Source: Chitinophaga pinensis
Lineage (GTDB): Bacteria > Bacteroidota > Bacteroidia > AKYH767-A > OLB10
Reading direction: 5' to 3'
Assembly: GCA_945872015.1 (NCBI GenBank)
Contig: CAMBYJ010000001.1
Coordinates: 1-47,132 of the forward strand
Length of the DNA stretch: 47,132 nt
Part shown: positions 1 to 9,927 of the stretch, piece by piece
Layout of the letters: every line of letters starts with the position of its first letter
Numbering within the stretch: position 1 is the first letter of the stretch
Translations under genes and position numbers: made by a program
The notes under the pieces: generated by a model
What the model was told of the DNA's origin: nothing
What the model saw: only the letters and a program-made list of their open reading frames with translations
The model's database searches: none

Positions 1-3000
1 CTGCTTCAGTAACTACTACTTTATATGTTCCTGTTGTAAGATTTGAAACATCTTCTGTTGTTGCGCCATTAGACCATACAATTGAATAAGGAGAAACTCC
101 ACCAGAAATTGTCAAATTAATTGAACCAGTAGCATCATTCTTACATAAAACGTTTGTTGATGAAGAAGATAATGTTGGAGGAGTGCAAGAACAGTCTTGT
201 AACACTAAAGTTGTTGTAGTTGTTTCTGTACATCCATTAGCATAAGTAACAACAACTGTATACACCTTAGCACCTGCCTCTGATAAAGCAAATACTGTTG
301 TAGGAACTGTAGGGTTTTGTTGTGTAGATGTAAATCCATTAGGACCAGACCACGACCATGAGGTACCATTGTTAACACTTAGTGTTGCATCAGTACCAAT
401 ACATGTAGGACCACCGTTTGATGCAATTGGAGTATTAGATGCTGGTTGAGTAATTGATACATTGCTTGATAATGTACATCCATTTCCATCAGTAGCTGTT
501 ACAGTATATGTTCCAATACTTAATCCTGTTTGAGTAGCAGTAGCACTTCCTGCAGACCAAATATAGTTTACTGTAGTGTTTGAACTTGAAGCTAACGCTA
601 CCGCACTTCCGTCAGATGAACCAAAGCAATTTGCATTTGTTCCATTGATCGACAATGAAGACATTGTAGATAATGATGCATCGCTATTGGTAAGCCTTGT
701 TAAACCACGTCGAACAAGATTTGTTGTATTCGCACCTGAAGGCCAAATACCATCTGCATCGGTAATTGAATTAAGAATATTATTTTGTAAGTCTCGAGTT
801 TCAATTCTCAAAATTCCAGTTGCACTTAATGCAGCAACAGGAACTACAGCAGCGAAAGTTCCAGGACTTGAAACGTTTCTGTAAATAGAATCAACTGCTA
901 TAGGAAACTCTGAGTAAGTAAGTTGAGTAGCTGAAGAAGTTACCGCTTGGAAAGCATATAAAGGATTTCCTGTGCCATCAACATTATCATAAACTAGAAC
1001 TAACTTTCCACCCATACAAGAATTTAAAGCACCTGTAACGAAAGCACCGTCATCTGATGTAGTAGCAGTTAATGCTGAAGTTGCAATATCTAATGAAGTG
1101 ATTGTATTAGAAGAAATAAAATTTGGTGTAGTACCTAATACTGAATTACTATATGCAATTCTTAAATTATGAATCTGACCAGCGCCAAAGCGAGTTGAGT
1201 TTCCACTTGGTTGAATATAAATCCAAACAGGTCCACTACTACCACTTGTATCTGTTGTAAATGCACTAGGGATGTTTAATCCATAGCTTGATCCATTCCA
1301 AACACCGCCTGCTCCCATTGTTGTATTAGCCTCTGTTGTTACTGCTAATCCAGCACCTAAATTATAAATTGTATTAGGCAATAAGTTATCCAAACGAACA
1401 CAAAAAGCTACTGGCGTTCTTGCGTTATTAACTGCAGAACCAGTTTTCGATCCCATGTATTTCGGAATCACTAGCTCTGTCATTGTTGGCGTTAATGTGA
1501 TAATTAAATTTGAACTAAATGCTGACGATAAACTACCTGAACTTGCTTGCAAAACATAGGTTCCAGCAGCAGAGAATTGAATACCACTAAATGTCGCCAC
1601 ACCATTAACGAAGTTTGCGGTAAGGGTACCCGTTATACTTCCCGAAGGTCCAGAAGAAACCGAAATAGTTGCAGTACCATTGTAATAAATATCTATCGTG
1701 TTATCTGCTCTAAATGCAGTAACATCAAAATTAGGAATTACCGTATTAATTGGAACTCCCGGAGTTAAATTAGAAATTGCTAATGAATTTGCAACACCAT
1801 TTACATCAAAACTAGGTGAGTAGGCAGTACCTAAAGCATCACCAGCAGTTACATCAGCTTGTAGTTGTACTCCGTAATCTGCCACATCATACAATACTCC
1901 TGTAATTGTAACTTGATTTGATCCTGCGGTAATTGTGCCTGATAATGTTCCACCTAAATTTCCAATACCTGAGAATAATGTTAAGTCGATTGTAGTTGCA
2001 GCTGAAACTACCTGCGGACTATTATTATTATCCTGCGCTTGAATTGTAATTGAAAAAGGTGTGTTTTCTAAAATAGGATTGCCTCCATTTAAAGAAGTAA
2101 CAACAATTTTTGTTGGAAGCTGAGGGGCTGCTGTAACTTGTGAATTTGGATTTTGTAGTGCAGTTGCAGTACTATATTTTGTAGCTGTACTATTTCCATT
2201 GTATGCAAACACTCTGAAAAAATAATTTGTAGATGCAGTTAAACCAGCTACATTAACTGTTGAACCACTTCCATTATAAACAACTTGTTGTCCTGAACCA
2301 GCATAAACATTATTTGCTGTATAATTACTACCATCTACAGGGTTTGTAAAACTGTTTGCTGTATTCATCACAACCATTCTAGATGTTGCATCGCCATTCG
2401 TCCAATTTACATCCATTGATGTAGTCAATATATTAGAGAAATTTATTGCGCTATCTTGGGCCAAAGGTGTAGATGGTCCTTCAGCAGAAAATGTTAAACT
2501 ATCAATTGCCAATCCATCATCTGTACCTGTTTCATCAACATCATTCCAGCGTATCGTTAATGTTTGTCCTGGTAACCAGTAGCTATCCAACGTAAAAGTG
2601 CTTGTTATTACGGCACGGTTAGCAGTTGCATTTCCATCTAAAGCTGCTGCTGTTCCAGTTACAGGTGTTGGCGTAGAAAAATCTAAAGAAGGAACCGTTG
2701 TAAATCCAGTAGCATTAATAGAAGACTCTCCTACTTTATAAGCGAATAACATTTTATTAAAACTTCCGCTTCCTCCACGGCGCCAGTTTTCTCCAACATA
2801 GGTGATAGTAACTTTATTTAATTGATTCGTTGAATTATTAACAAAGGTTGCTCCTACTGATCCTAAATAAGCACTACTTGCTAAGCATCCGATTGCGCGA
2901 TCCGTTGAACTTGCTGTTCCATAATTGTAATTAGATCCAGAAGATGATGTACCTGCATCTGTATTTAATCTAACATCCAAAGGAACTGTTGTACCTCCAA

Positions 3001-5662
3001 TAGCAGCAATCTGCCAACCTGTTATACCTGTTGCGTTTATTGGGGAAGAGGTAAGATAATAAGGCCCTTGACCAAATCCTGTGGTGCTAAATGTTCCTGT
3101 AGAAGGCAAAGTGTTAAAGTCTTGGAAGTAATTACCACTTGTATAAGAAATATTTGAAGGCGATACTGCAGATGCCGATGCGCCTGTGCTTCTATAATTT
3201 AACGTTGCTCCAGTACCGTTATATTCGAAAACAGTTACGTTGAAATTAGAACCCGCAGAGAATCCAGTAATTTTTGCAGAAGTAGCATTTCCCTGGTAAA
3301 CTAATTTATTCCCACTTCCTAAATCGAATGCACTAGCTAAATTAAGATTAGCGCCTGAGTAGGTTGTCGCATCAACAGGAGAAAAACTTACAGCACCAGT
3401 AGTGTTTACTACAACGATTCTGTTTGCGCCATTACCACTTGTAAAATTTACGTAGGCTGTATCTGCAGTGATTCTTGTTACGGATACAAATGAGTTTGTT
3501 GTTGGCTCTGTTGCTAATGTAGTTGCTGATGTAGTTGCAGGAGAAGCCTGTAAATAATTAATTGTTGTTGTAGAACCATTATACTCATAAACTGCAAAAT
3601 GATAAATAGTATTTGCAGATAATCCACTAACGGTTACGGATGTCCCCGAACCATCAAAGACAATTTTATTTGACGAACCTTGATCAGTTGCCAATGTCCA
3701 ATTTGCATTCACACCTGTTGCTGCTATTGCATCTGTTGGGACAAAAGATACAGCTGCTGTTGATGCAACTAAAATTCTTCCCTCACCATTACCTCCATCC
3801 ATAGAAAATGTAAGTGAATTAGCAGTTGCAGATGTTACCGACAATACAGATTGTGTTGTTGGTGCTGCATTAATAGCACTACCATTTAAATTAATGGTTT
3901 GATCGGTTGCTCCTGGAGAACTATGCGTTAATGTACCAGAATACGTACCTGATGTTGCTGCATTTAATCGAACATATACTGTTGTTGAAGCAACACTTCC
4001 TCCACTTTGATTGACAGTAACAGCACTTGACCATGAAGAATTATCTAACGATACTTGATAACTTGAAGAAGCGGTTACAGTAATATTATCTGTTAAATTA
4101 CTTCCCGCTACAGTATATGATTGTGAAGTTGAAGGCACTAATGCTTCACCAATAAAATTGGTGAATGACGATGTTACTGCAATTGTTGGTGACACATTCG
4201 TATTAATTGTGAATGTTTGGCCAGATGAAGTTCCTCCTCCTGGAGCTGGGTTTGTTATTGTAACCGTTGCCGTTCCAGCACTTGCAATATCTGCAGCAGT
4301 AATAGAAGCTGTTAACGTTGTTGCATTAACAAATGTGGTTGTCTTTGCAGAACCATTCCAATTAATTACTGAACTTGAATAAAAATTTGTTCCTGTTGCC
4401 GTTAAAGTAAATGTTGATCCACCAGCAAAAACACTTGCAGGACTTATTGAAGTTAACGTAGGTGTTGGGAAATTGATGGTAGTAGAATTCGGATTGCCTG
4501 TTGCTGTTGTTGTATTGAATGGAACTCCAGTGGTATTATACTCATACGCTCTGAAAAAATAGGTTTGGCCTGCAACTAATCCTGTAACATCTACCGTAGA
4601 TCCTGTTCCTGCATACACCACTTGTTCACCTGAACTATATACTGAATTTGCAGATGGAACTGTACCATCTGTTGGATTAGTAAATGTATTTACAGTATTA
4701 GCTTTTATTATCCTTCCATTTCCATTTCCATTGGTCCAACTTACTGTTGTACTTGTAGCTGATGCATTAGTAAATGTAATTGACGATGCTTGGGTTGTAG
4801 GCGCTACTGCTGCGGCTGGAGTTACTGAAGCCCACGTTGTACCTACACGGACTTCATCCATTTCAATAAAAGGTGTTGTAGTAGCTGCTGCTTGTCTTAA
4901 AAAGGTTTGAGATACAGCAGCCAGATCAGTTCCTGAGACTGCTGTTGCGCTTGGTGTTGGCTCAGAGGCAGCACCGAAAGCAGTAGTATTTAGCCAAATT
5001 TTAGAAATATCATTCGTTGTTCCTGAAACAATTTGATAGGCACTTACAACAAAATTCGGTGTACCTACCGCAAAATCTGTAGTTAACCAATTAATTGTAG
5101 AGGATGTTGTAGCAGAAATTCCGATATTATATTTAGTTGCATCAACAGCACTTTTTCTTAGTTGAATAATTCCTCCAAAAGTTGTAGAGGTTGAAGCAAA
5201 ACCTGTAAAATATGTCCCAGTTGTATTTAAAGAACCAAGAGAGGAAACATTCAATATAAACGATAAATATACCGTAGTACCTGCAGTATTTTGTAATGTA
5301 AAGGCTCTGTTTGCATCAGTTCCTGTACCATCAAAAGCGATTTTATTTCCAGAAGAAGCCGCTAATCCCGTATAAGAAAGACTTCCTGATGTTACTAAGA
5401 TTGAGTCGCCTGTATTAACATTCTGCCAGGCACCAGAACTTTGCCCTTGAATACCACCAGTTGCACTAGCCGTATAGTTAAATGGTTCTGAGATGAGTTG
5501 TTGTGCATTAATTTGCTCGACACTTGTTCCTAAGATGAACAAAACAAGCAAAATTGTGAGCGAATTCCTTTCGAGAATTTTAATTGTGTTCAACGAGCGC
5601 AATAAGCGCTGAAGTTGTTGAACAAAATTTGATAGATTAGGCAATAAGTACCAATTTTTCAT
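1..5662 (-). CDS. Giant multi-domain secreted adhesin-like protein (3' end beyond window)
   Basis: The reading frame is open from an ATG at 5662 to the left edge, giving 1887 visible residues; the C-terminus, where a T9SS sorting domain would be expected, is missing. The N-terminus has about 32 polar and basic residues before a hydrophobic signal core (LTILLVLFILG) and a likely cleavage after INAQ. By eye the domains run as follows: a sandwich-like region (residues ~55-280); an FN3-like module (~285-390); an IPT/TIG-like module beginning TLTSISPASV (~400-480); two more FN3-like modules (~597-830); a jelly-roll-like region (~835-1065); a fourth FN3-like module (~1067-1175); two Big-like regions; and SprB/PKD-like repeats rich in WSNG and GTYTVT motifs (~1670-1887). 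FN3 and IPT modules in such proteins usually serve adhesion or spacing; the substrate is unknown. It lies 112 nt downstream of another large secreted gene on the same strand, with no terminator seen between them. Confidence 0.88.
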   Translation of the reverse strand, partial: MKNWYLLPNLSNFVQQLQRLLRSLNTIKILERNSLTILLVLFILGTSVEQINAQQLISEPFNYTASATGGIQGQSSGAWQNVNTGDSILVTSGSLSYTGLAASSGNKIAFDGTGTDANRAFTLQNTAGTTVYLSFILNVSSLGSLNTTGTYFTGFASTSTTFGGIIQLRKSAVDATKYNIGISATTSSTINWLTTDFAVGTPNFVVSAYQIVSGTTNDISKIWLNTTAFGAASEPTPSATAVSGTDLAAVSQTFLRQAAATTTPFIEMDEVRVGTTWASVTPAAAVAPTTQASSITFTNASATSTTVSWTNGNGNGRIIKANTVNTFTNPTDGTVPSANSVYSSGEQVVYAGTGSTVDVTGLVAGQTYFFRAYEYNTTGVPFNTTTATGNPNSTTINFPTPTLTSISPASVFAGGSTFTLTATGTNFYSSSVINWNGSAKTTTFVNATTLTASITAADIASAGTATVTITNPAPGGGTSSGQTFTINTNVSPTIAVTSSFTNFIGEALVPSTSQSYTVAGSNLTDNITVTASSSYQVSLDNSSWSSAVTVNQSGGSVASTTVYVRLNAATSGTYSGTLTHSSPGATDQTINLNGSAINAAPTTQSVLSVTSATANSLTFSMDGGNGEGRILVASTAAVSFVPTDAIAATGVNANWTLATDQGSSNKIVFDGSGTSVTVSGLSANTIYHFAVYEYNGSTTTINYLQASPATTSATTLATEPTTNSFVSVTRITADTAYVNFTSGNGANRIVVVNTTGAVSFSPVDATTYSGANLNLASAFDLGSGNKLVYQGNATSAKITGFSAGSNFNVTVFEYNGTGATLNYRSTGASASAVSPSNISYTSGNYFQDFNTLPSTGTFSTTGFGQGPYYLTSSPINATGITGWQIAAIGGTTVPLDVRLNTDAGTSSSGSNYNYGTASSTDRAIGCLASSAYLGSVGATFVNNSTNQLNKVTITYVGENWRRGGSGSFNKMLFAYKVGESSINATGFTTVPSLDFSTPTPVTGTAAALDGNATANRAVITSTFTLDSYWLPGQTLTIRWNDVDETGTDDGLAIDSLTFSAEGPSTPLAQDSAINFSNILTTSMDVNWTNGDATSRMVVMNTANSFTNPVDGSNYTANNVYAGSGQQVVYNGSGSTVNVAGLTASTNYFFRVFAYNGNSTATKYSTATALQNPNSQVTAAPQLPTKIVVTSLNGGNPILENTPFSITIQAQDNNNSPQVVSAATTIDLTLFSGIGNLGGTLSGTITAGSNQVTITGVLYDVADYGVQLQADVTAGDALGTAYSPSFDVNGVANSLAISNLTPGVPINTVIPNFDVTAFRADNTIDIYYNGTATISVSSGPSGSITGTLTANFVNGVATFSGIQFSAAGTYVLQASSGSLSSAFSSNLIITLTPTMTELVIPKYMGSKTGSAVNNARTPVAFCVRLDNLLPNTIYNLGAGLAVTTEANTTMGAGGVWNGSSYGLNIPSAFTTDTSGSSGPVWIYIQPSGNSTRFGAGQIHNLRIAYSNSVLGTTPNFISSNTITSLDIATSALTATTSDDGAFVTGALNSCMGGKLVLVYDNVDGTGNPLYAFQAVTSSATQLTYSEFPIAVDSIYRNVSSPGTFAAVVPVAALSATGILRIETRDLQNNILNSITDADGIWPSGANTTNLVRRGLTRLTNSDASLSTMSSLSINGTNANCFGSSDGSAVALASSSNTTVNYIWSAGSATATQTGLSIGTYTVTATDGNGCTLSSNVSITQPASNTPIASNGGPTCIGTDATLSVNNGTSWSWSGPNGFTSTQQNPTVPTTVFALSEAGAKVYTVVVTYANGCTETTTTTLVLQDCSCTPPTLSSSSTNVLCKNDATGSINLTISGGVSPYSIVWSNGATTEDVSNLTTGTYKVVVTEA

Positions 5663-5774
5663 ACTTAATATTTTGAGGTTGGGTTAGCTTATATTGGATT
5701 AATAATAACATGCAAGAAACATTATTCAGATTAACTAATTGTTAAACTGTCATAATTATTATTGGCAATTGTTA

Positions 5775-8768
5775 TTACTGAATTATTAATGGTTTGGTTA
5801 GTTGATGAATTCCATCAGATATCCTAAGCATGTACATACCTTGCTTAAGGTTTTTCAAATGGACCACCAATTTACCGCTCTCATCTGATGTGTGCAAATC
5901 TTTTTGCACCAAAGCGCCTAAATTGTTGAAAATTTCTACTGAAAAAGTCTCCCCATTAATAAAAAGCCCCTGCTCAACAAATACATCAGTACTTGCCGGC
6001 TGTGGGTAAAGATTTAAAAATTGACTACCCAACGATTTAACATCTTTCAATGCTATGACATTGCTATTTGAAAATTGTCCGTCGAAATCGACTTGCTTCA
6101 AACGATAATAAGCCACCTTATTGATAGGCTTTATATCAATAAACTGATAATTCAAAAACGAATTAGAGTTGCCTGCACCATCTATCTTACCTATTTGCGT
6201 GAAGTTTTGTGCATCTTCACTTCTTTCCAAAATAAAATAATCATTGTCTTTTTCAGATGCTGTTACCCATGATAAAACGCTCTGATTGTTGATGTATTTC
6301 CCTCTAAAATCGACGAGCTCAATTGGTAGTGGCAATGGACCCATTGGAGAAATATTGCTAACCAACGACCATACTCTGTTTAATGATGGGTTCGGAATTA
6401 CAACCGCATTTGAAACATTATAACCTACAACAGGCAAAGCCCAAGAGCTATTGGCACCGTCCCAATATTGCGCACGAATAGAATCGGCGATATTGAAAGG
6501 GGCCGCAGGCAGTTCTGAAGGAGAAGCGTAGGTTAAAACAATAGAGTCGTTTGTTACATTCGGAGATGTAAATCCTACATACCAAAAACGATCTGCTGTT
6601 GCATCGCGGTTATCAGGACTAAGATTAGTAGATGAATTTAAATTAGATATTCCATAGGGAGCTGCCGTTGGCCAAGGCAAATTAGTAGCTGGCGTTCCAT
6701 AAGTAGAAACGGTCATTGTATCTACCTGAACATTTGGACCAACCGTAAAAGCAAATGGGGTATAGTTAGCAGAACCTGATCCTTTTGCGAATGGAATTGC
6801 ATATCTAGTATAGGCATTTGTAGTACCAATATTCCAACGCACTTTTGAATTGAAATTGCCGGTTTCTCCTAGAATATATCTTGCTGTTGTTGGTGAAATA
6901 GTTGTTATTCCGTTATTTAAGGGAGATAAAACATTTAATGTATTACCATTTAAATTAACTCTACCATTACTTGCTATGGATAATTGTGTTCTTACTGTAA
7001 CATCAGATAAAAATTTTACTTCTGATGAATCTGTTTTTTGATATCTGAGTACGGGAAATACCTCTCCTGATGGACAAAATATAGTAGAAACTCCTGTTCT
7101 GTTAAACGTAACTGTTGGAAGGTTTACATTTTCTATAAAAGCCGAATCATGATAATTGATCCAATTACCACCAATTGACAAAGTGGAAGAAACTGTTCCA
7201 TTAAATTTTGGTGCTCCTGCTACATTTGAAATTTCAAAATTGTTAAAAATAGAGTAAGCCGAAGTAGCAATTTCAGATTTTGTCCCATACCCTGAAATTT
7301 TCAAATTCCCATAGTAGCCTGATGAGACATTCGTCGTTAAAATTACAGGAACATTTTGATTCCCCTTACCTGAAAATTCAGTAAAACTTCCAGCCTGAAT
7401 GTCATACGTATTAGCCACATAATTTAAAGCTGTTGAGAATCCAGGCAAACCAAAAACTTCAAATTTACCTCCTGTTGCTACTCTAAACGTATGCTTTGCT
7501 GTTCCACTTGCTGAGGTTAAAACATTTCCAACTTTTAAAAGTCCACCATTATTCACCGTCCAAGTAACAGATGAATCAGCAACAGTGCTTCCATTGTTTG
7601 TTGTCAGATATAAAAATCCAGAAACCAGCATAGTGCCGTTAATTATGAAAGAACCTGCTGATGCGCCTGGCGCTGTTCCCGTAATACCATCAACTGCTGC
7701 ATTCCCGTCAGATAAAAAATAAATTGTTCCACTTACAGGACCAGTATTAGGCAAACTTAATTGCATATTGTAAGTTGGCCCTGTGCCTGATACACTTACA
7801 ACATATGCCCCTGGTGCAATCCCGTTTCCATAAACCCTACAATTAGCAATTGATCCTGGTACTCCGAACGTAGTTCCGAAGTATGAAGTTATAGCAGCAG
7901 TATTGGTAATTTGATTTCCACCAAACGTTAAAGTATTGGCAGCATTGGTTACTAATGGATTTTGCGATAAAGCAAAAGTTGTCAAATTAGTAACACTTGT
8001 AACAGTAGTCCCAGGTATTATACCTGCACCTGAAACCATCATACCGATTGAAATGCCTACTGTAGAAGAAGTAGTTACTGAAGTATTACCTGCTATCGTT
8101 GAGCAACTTAAATTTAGCGTTGCAGATGAACCTGTAGCCTGGCATTCGGCAGAAACTGTTGAATCCAAGGTTAGAGTGGCGCCAGCTGCAACGATTACAT
8201 TGAATCGCGTTCCTGTAGATCCTGCTGCATTGTTTGCATTATTGTATATCTGCGTCTGACGGCCACCACAAAATCGCAACTTCACGTCGCGCTCTATAGA
8301 TAAATTAGTAATTAAATTACTTGCATCGTTTTTACGAATCCTCGAAGCATCGAATGAACCGGAAGATCCTAGTATTCGACAATTAGCTCCGTAGATATTA
8401 AACGAAATCCCATCAAATGTAGCACCATTACCAATTGTACCATTACACATCAAGGTATCTCCATTAACGTTTACATATACGTTCACAAAGCCATTACAAA
8501 ATAACTTGCCACCTGCATCCACGACTAAATCGGCACAAGGCGCTCCTGATGTGGAAACGGTAATTGTATGTCCATTAAGAATTTTAACATTATTGCTTGC
8601 ATTTGGTGCAGAAGCTGCGGCAAGCCAAGCTGTGCCATTCCATGATTGCCATGTAGCTGCTGTTGACCATAACCCAGATGCAACAGACCTATAATCTCCT
8701 ACTGCTTGCGAAAAACCCTTTCCGGCAATTGTCGAAAAAAAAAGAAAGAGCAATAGCAGTTTTTTCAT
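5775..8768 (-). CDS. T9SS type A sorting domain-containing secreted protein
   Basis: The protein has 997 residues. The signal peptide is MKKLLLLFLFFSTIAGKGFSQ. After it, a region starting DYRSVASGLWSTAATW resembles the N-terminal part of many Bacteroidota cell-surface proteins with G8-like beta-helical stretches. Two internal modules near residues 215-340 carry the pattern GMMVSGAGIIPGTTVTSV and a weaker relative, like motifs common in phage and environmental adhesins. The last ~80 residues (LYPQPASTDVFV ... GMYMLRISDG) form a type A sorting domain, so the mature protein should cross the outer membrane through T9SS and be released or anchored on the surface. A possible promoter -7 box (TACATTTG on the minus strand) lies at 8810-8817, but no good -33 box accompanies it. 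Ligand and function are unknown. Confidence 0.92.
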   Translation of the reverse strand: MKKLLLLFLFFSTIAGKGFSQAVGDYRSVASGLWSTAATWQSWNGTAWLAAASAPNASNNVKILNGHTITVSTSGAPCADLVVDAGGKLFCNGFVNVYVNVNGDTLMCNGTIGNGATFDGISFNIYGANCRILGSSGSFDASRIRKNDASNLITNLSIERDVKLRFCGGRQTQIYNNANNAAGSTGTRFNVIVAAGATLTLDSTVSAECQATGSSATLNLSCSTIAGNTSVTTSSTVGISIGMMVSGAGIIPGTTVTSVTNLTTFALSQNPLVTNAANTLTFGGNQITNTAAITSYFGTTFGVPGSIANCRVYGNGIAPGAYVVSVSGTGPTYNMQLSLPNTGPVSGTIYFLSDGNAAVDGITGTAPGASAGSFIINGTMLVSGFLYLTTNNGSTVADSSVTWTVNNGGLLKVGNVLTSASGTAKHTFRVATGGKFEVFGLPGFSTALNYVANTYDIQAGSFTEFSGKGNQNVPVILTTNVSSGYYGNLKISGYGTKSEIATSAYSIFNNFEISNVAGAPKFNGTVSSTLSIGGNWINYHDSAFIENVNLPTVTFNRTGVSTIFCPSGEVFPVLRYQKTDSSEVKFLSDVTVRTQLSIASNGRVNLNGNTLNVLSPLNNGITTISPTTARYILGETGNFNSKVRWNIGTTNAYTRYAIPFAKGSGSANYTPFAFTVGPNVQVDTMTVSTYGTPATNLPWPTAAPYGISNLNSSTNLSPDNRDATADRFWYVGFTSPNVTNDSIVLTYASPSELPAAPFNIADSIRAQYWDGANSSWALPVVGYNVSNAVVIPNPSLNRVWSLVSNISPMGPLPLPIELVDFRGKYINNQSVLSWVTASEKDNDYFILERSEDAQNFTQIGKIDGAGNSNSFLNYQFIDIKPINKVAYYRLKQVDFDGQFSNSNVIALKDVKSLGSQFLNLYPQPASTDVFVEQGLFINGETFSVEIFNNLGALVQKDLHTSDESGKLVVHLKNLKQGMYMLRISDGIHQLTKPLIIQ

Positions 8769-9013
8769 TAAAACTTATAAGTGATTTTTATGATTCTTAT
8801 TCCGCTTGACAAATGTAATCAAACCAAATTGCATCTGACTTATGAAATTGTTATTTTTAGGATAACAAAATACGACAAACTCATCGGAATTACTTGATTT
8901 TTATCTGAATGAGGGATTTTATAGGGTGAACAAGGCTATGCACCCGATGGAATTAGTCTTATTTTTATCTATTTTTAGCAAAGTTTTGTTGTTCCCTAAA
9001 AACCAATCCACGT

Positions 9014-9925
9014 ATGTCTTTAGAAAATAAAGAGTCACAGTCGAAAAAAACAATCGTAATTGTCATTATTTCCCTCTTACTAGGGGTAAATGGTTTACTG
9101 TTATGGCAGTTTTTCAATAAGAAAACAGACTTACAACAAACAACAGTTGCTTTAAAAAATACAACTACTGAAAAAGAAACGTTAAACTCCGAACTTCAAA
9201 AAGTAAAGTTTGAATTTGATAAGTTAAATCAGGAAAATGCCGGATTACAAAATCTTCTAACCTCGAAAGACGAAGAAATTAGAGGTAAGATAGCAGAAAT
9301 TCAGCGCCTTATTAACTCTGGTGATGCTGCTCAACTGAAAAAAGCAAAGGAGGAAATCGCGAATTTGAAACAACTAAGCCAAAACTATATTGCACAAATT
9401 GATTCTCTTAAAGCTGCTAATCTAGACCTATCAAACCAAAATACTTCGCTTAATCAGGATTTAACTTCTGCCAATTCAAAAGTAGGGTCGCTAACACAAG
9501 AGAACAGTTCACTATCGAATAAAGTAGCTATTGCCTCTGTTCTAAAAACGGTTAATGCAATTGCATCAGGAGTAAGATACAAAGGAAGTGGAAAAGAAAT
9601 TGAAACCACAAAAGCAAAGCAAACCGATCGTATTAAAACCTGCTTTACTATTATCGAAAATCAGGTAGTAGATAAAGGTGCTAAAGATATTTACCTTCGA
9701 ATTATTGGTCCTGATGGAACAATACTTTCTACCTCTAACGAAACGTTCATGTTAAAAGGACAAGCTTCCATTTATACAATTCGTCAGACTATTTTTTACG
9801 AAAACAAGAATACTAATTTGTGTATTTACTGGGAAAAAGGAAATGCATACAGCTTAGGTAAGTATACAATTGAAATTTATTGCGAAGGAAATCAAATTGG
9901 AAGTGCCGCGGTTACACTTAAATAG
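9014..9925 (+). CDS. Membrane-anchored coiled-coil protein of unknown function
   Basis: The protein has 303 residues. A short charged N-terminus is followed by one transmembrane segment (residues ~14-32, IVIVIISLLLGVNGLLLW) and then a long coiled coil (~35-170) rich in Q, N, K, E and L heptads. A globular C-terminal domain (~178-303) contains the stretches CFTIIENQVVDKG, IYLRIIGPDG and CIYWEKG. The layout suggests an inner-membrane anchor with the coil and the globular part on one side, probably periplasmic. I recall similar Bacteroidota proteins carrying weak annotations as chromosome partitioning or membrane proteins, but I cannot support a function here. The gene converges on the outer-membrane protein at 9928 with only two bases between the stop codons. 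The motif DSLKAANLDL recurs in the coil of the OmpA-type lipoprotein at 14476. Confidence 0.85.
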   Translation: MSLENKESQSKKTIVIVIISLLLGVNGLLLWQFFNKKTDLQQTTVALKNTTTEKETLNSELQKVKFEFDKLNQENAGLQNLLTSKDEEIRGKIAEIQRLINSGDAAQLKKAKEEIANLKQLSQNYIAQIDSLKAANLDLSNQNTSLNQDLTSANSKVGSLTQENSSLSNKVAIASVLKTVNAIASGVRYKGSGKEIETTKAKQTDRIKTCFTIIENQVVDKGAKDIYLRIIGPDGTILSTSNETFMLKGQASIYTIRQTIFYENKNTNLCIYWEKGNAYSLGKYTIEIYCEGNQIGSAAVTLK

Positions 9926-9927
9926 TT

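Noticed and set aside
576..884. Plus-strand frame of 102 codons inside the giant adhesin
   Set aside because: It lies opposite a continuous minus-strand frame with domain structure and has no motif of its own; the same holds for the other short frames opposite or inside large genes (for example 4158-4382, 7936-8259, 14997-15383, 39358-39747).
1..8768. The two large minus-strand genes as one broken gene
   Set aside because: Each has its own signal peptide, and the upstream one ends in a complete sorting domain before the 112-nt gap.
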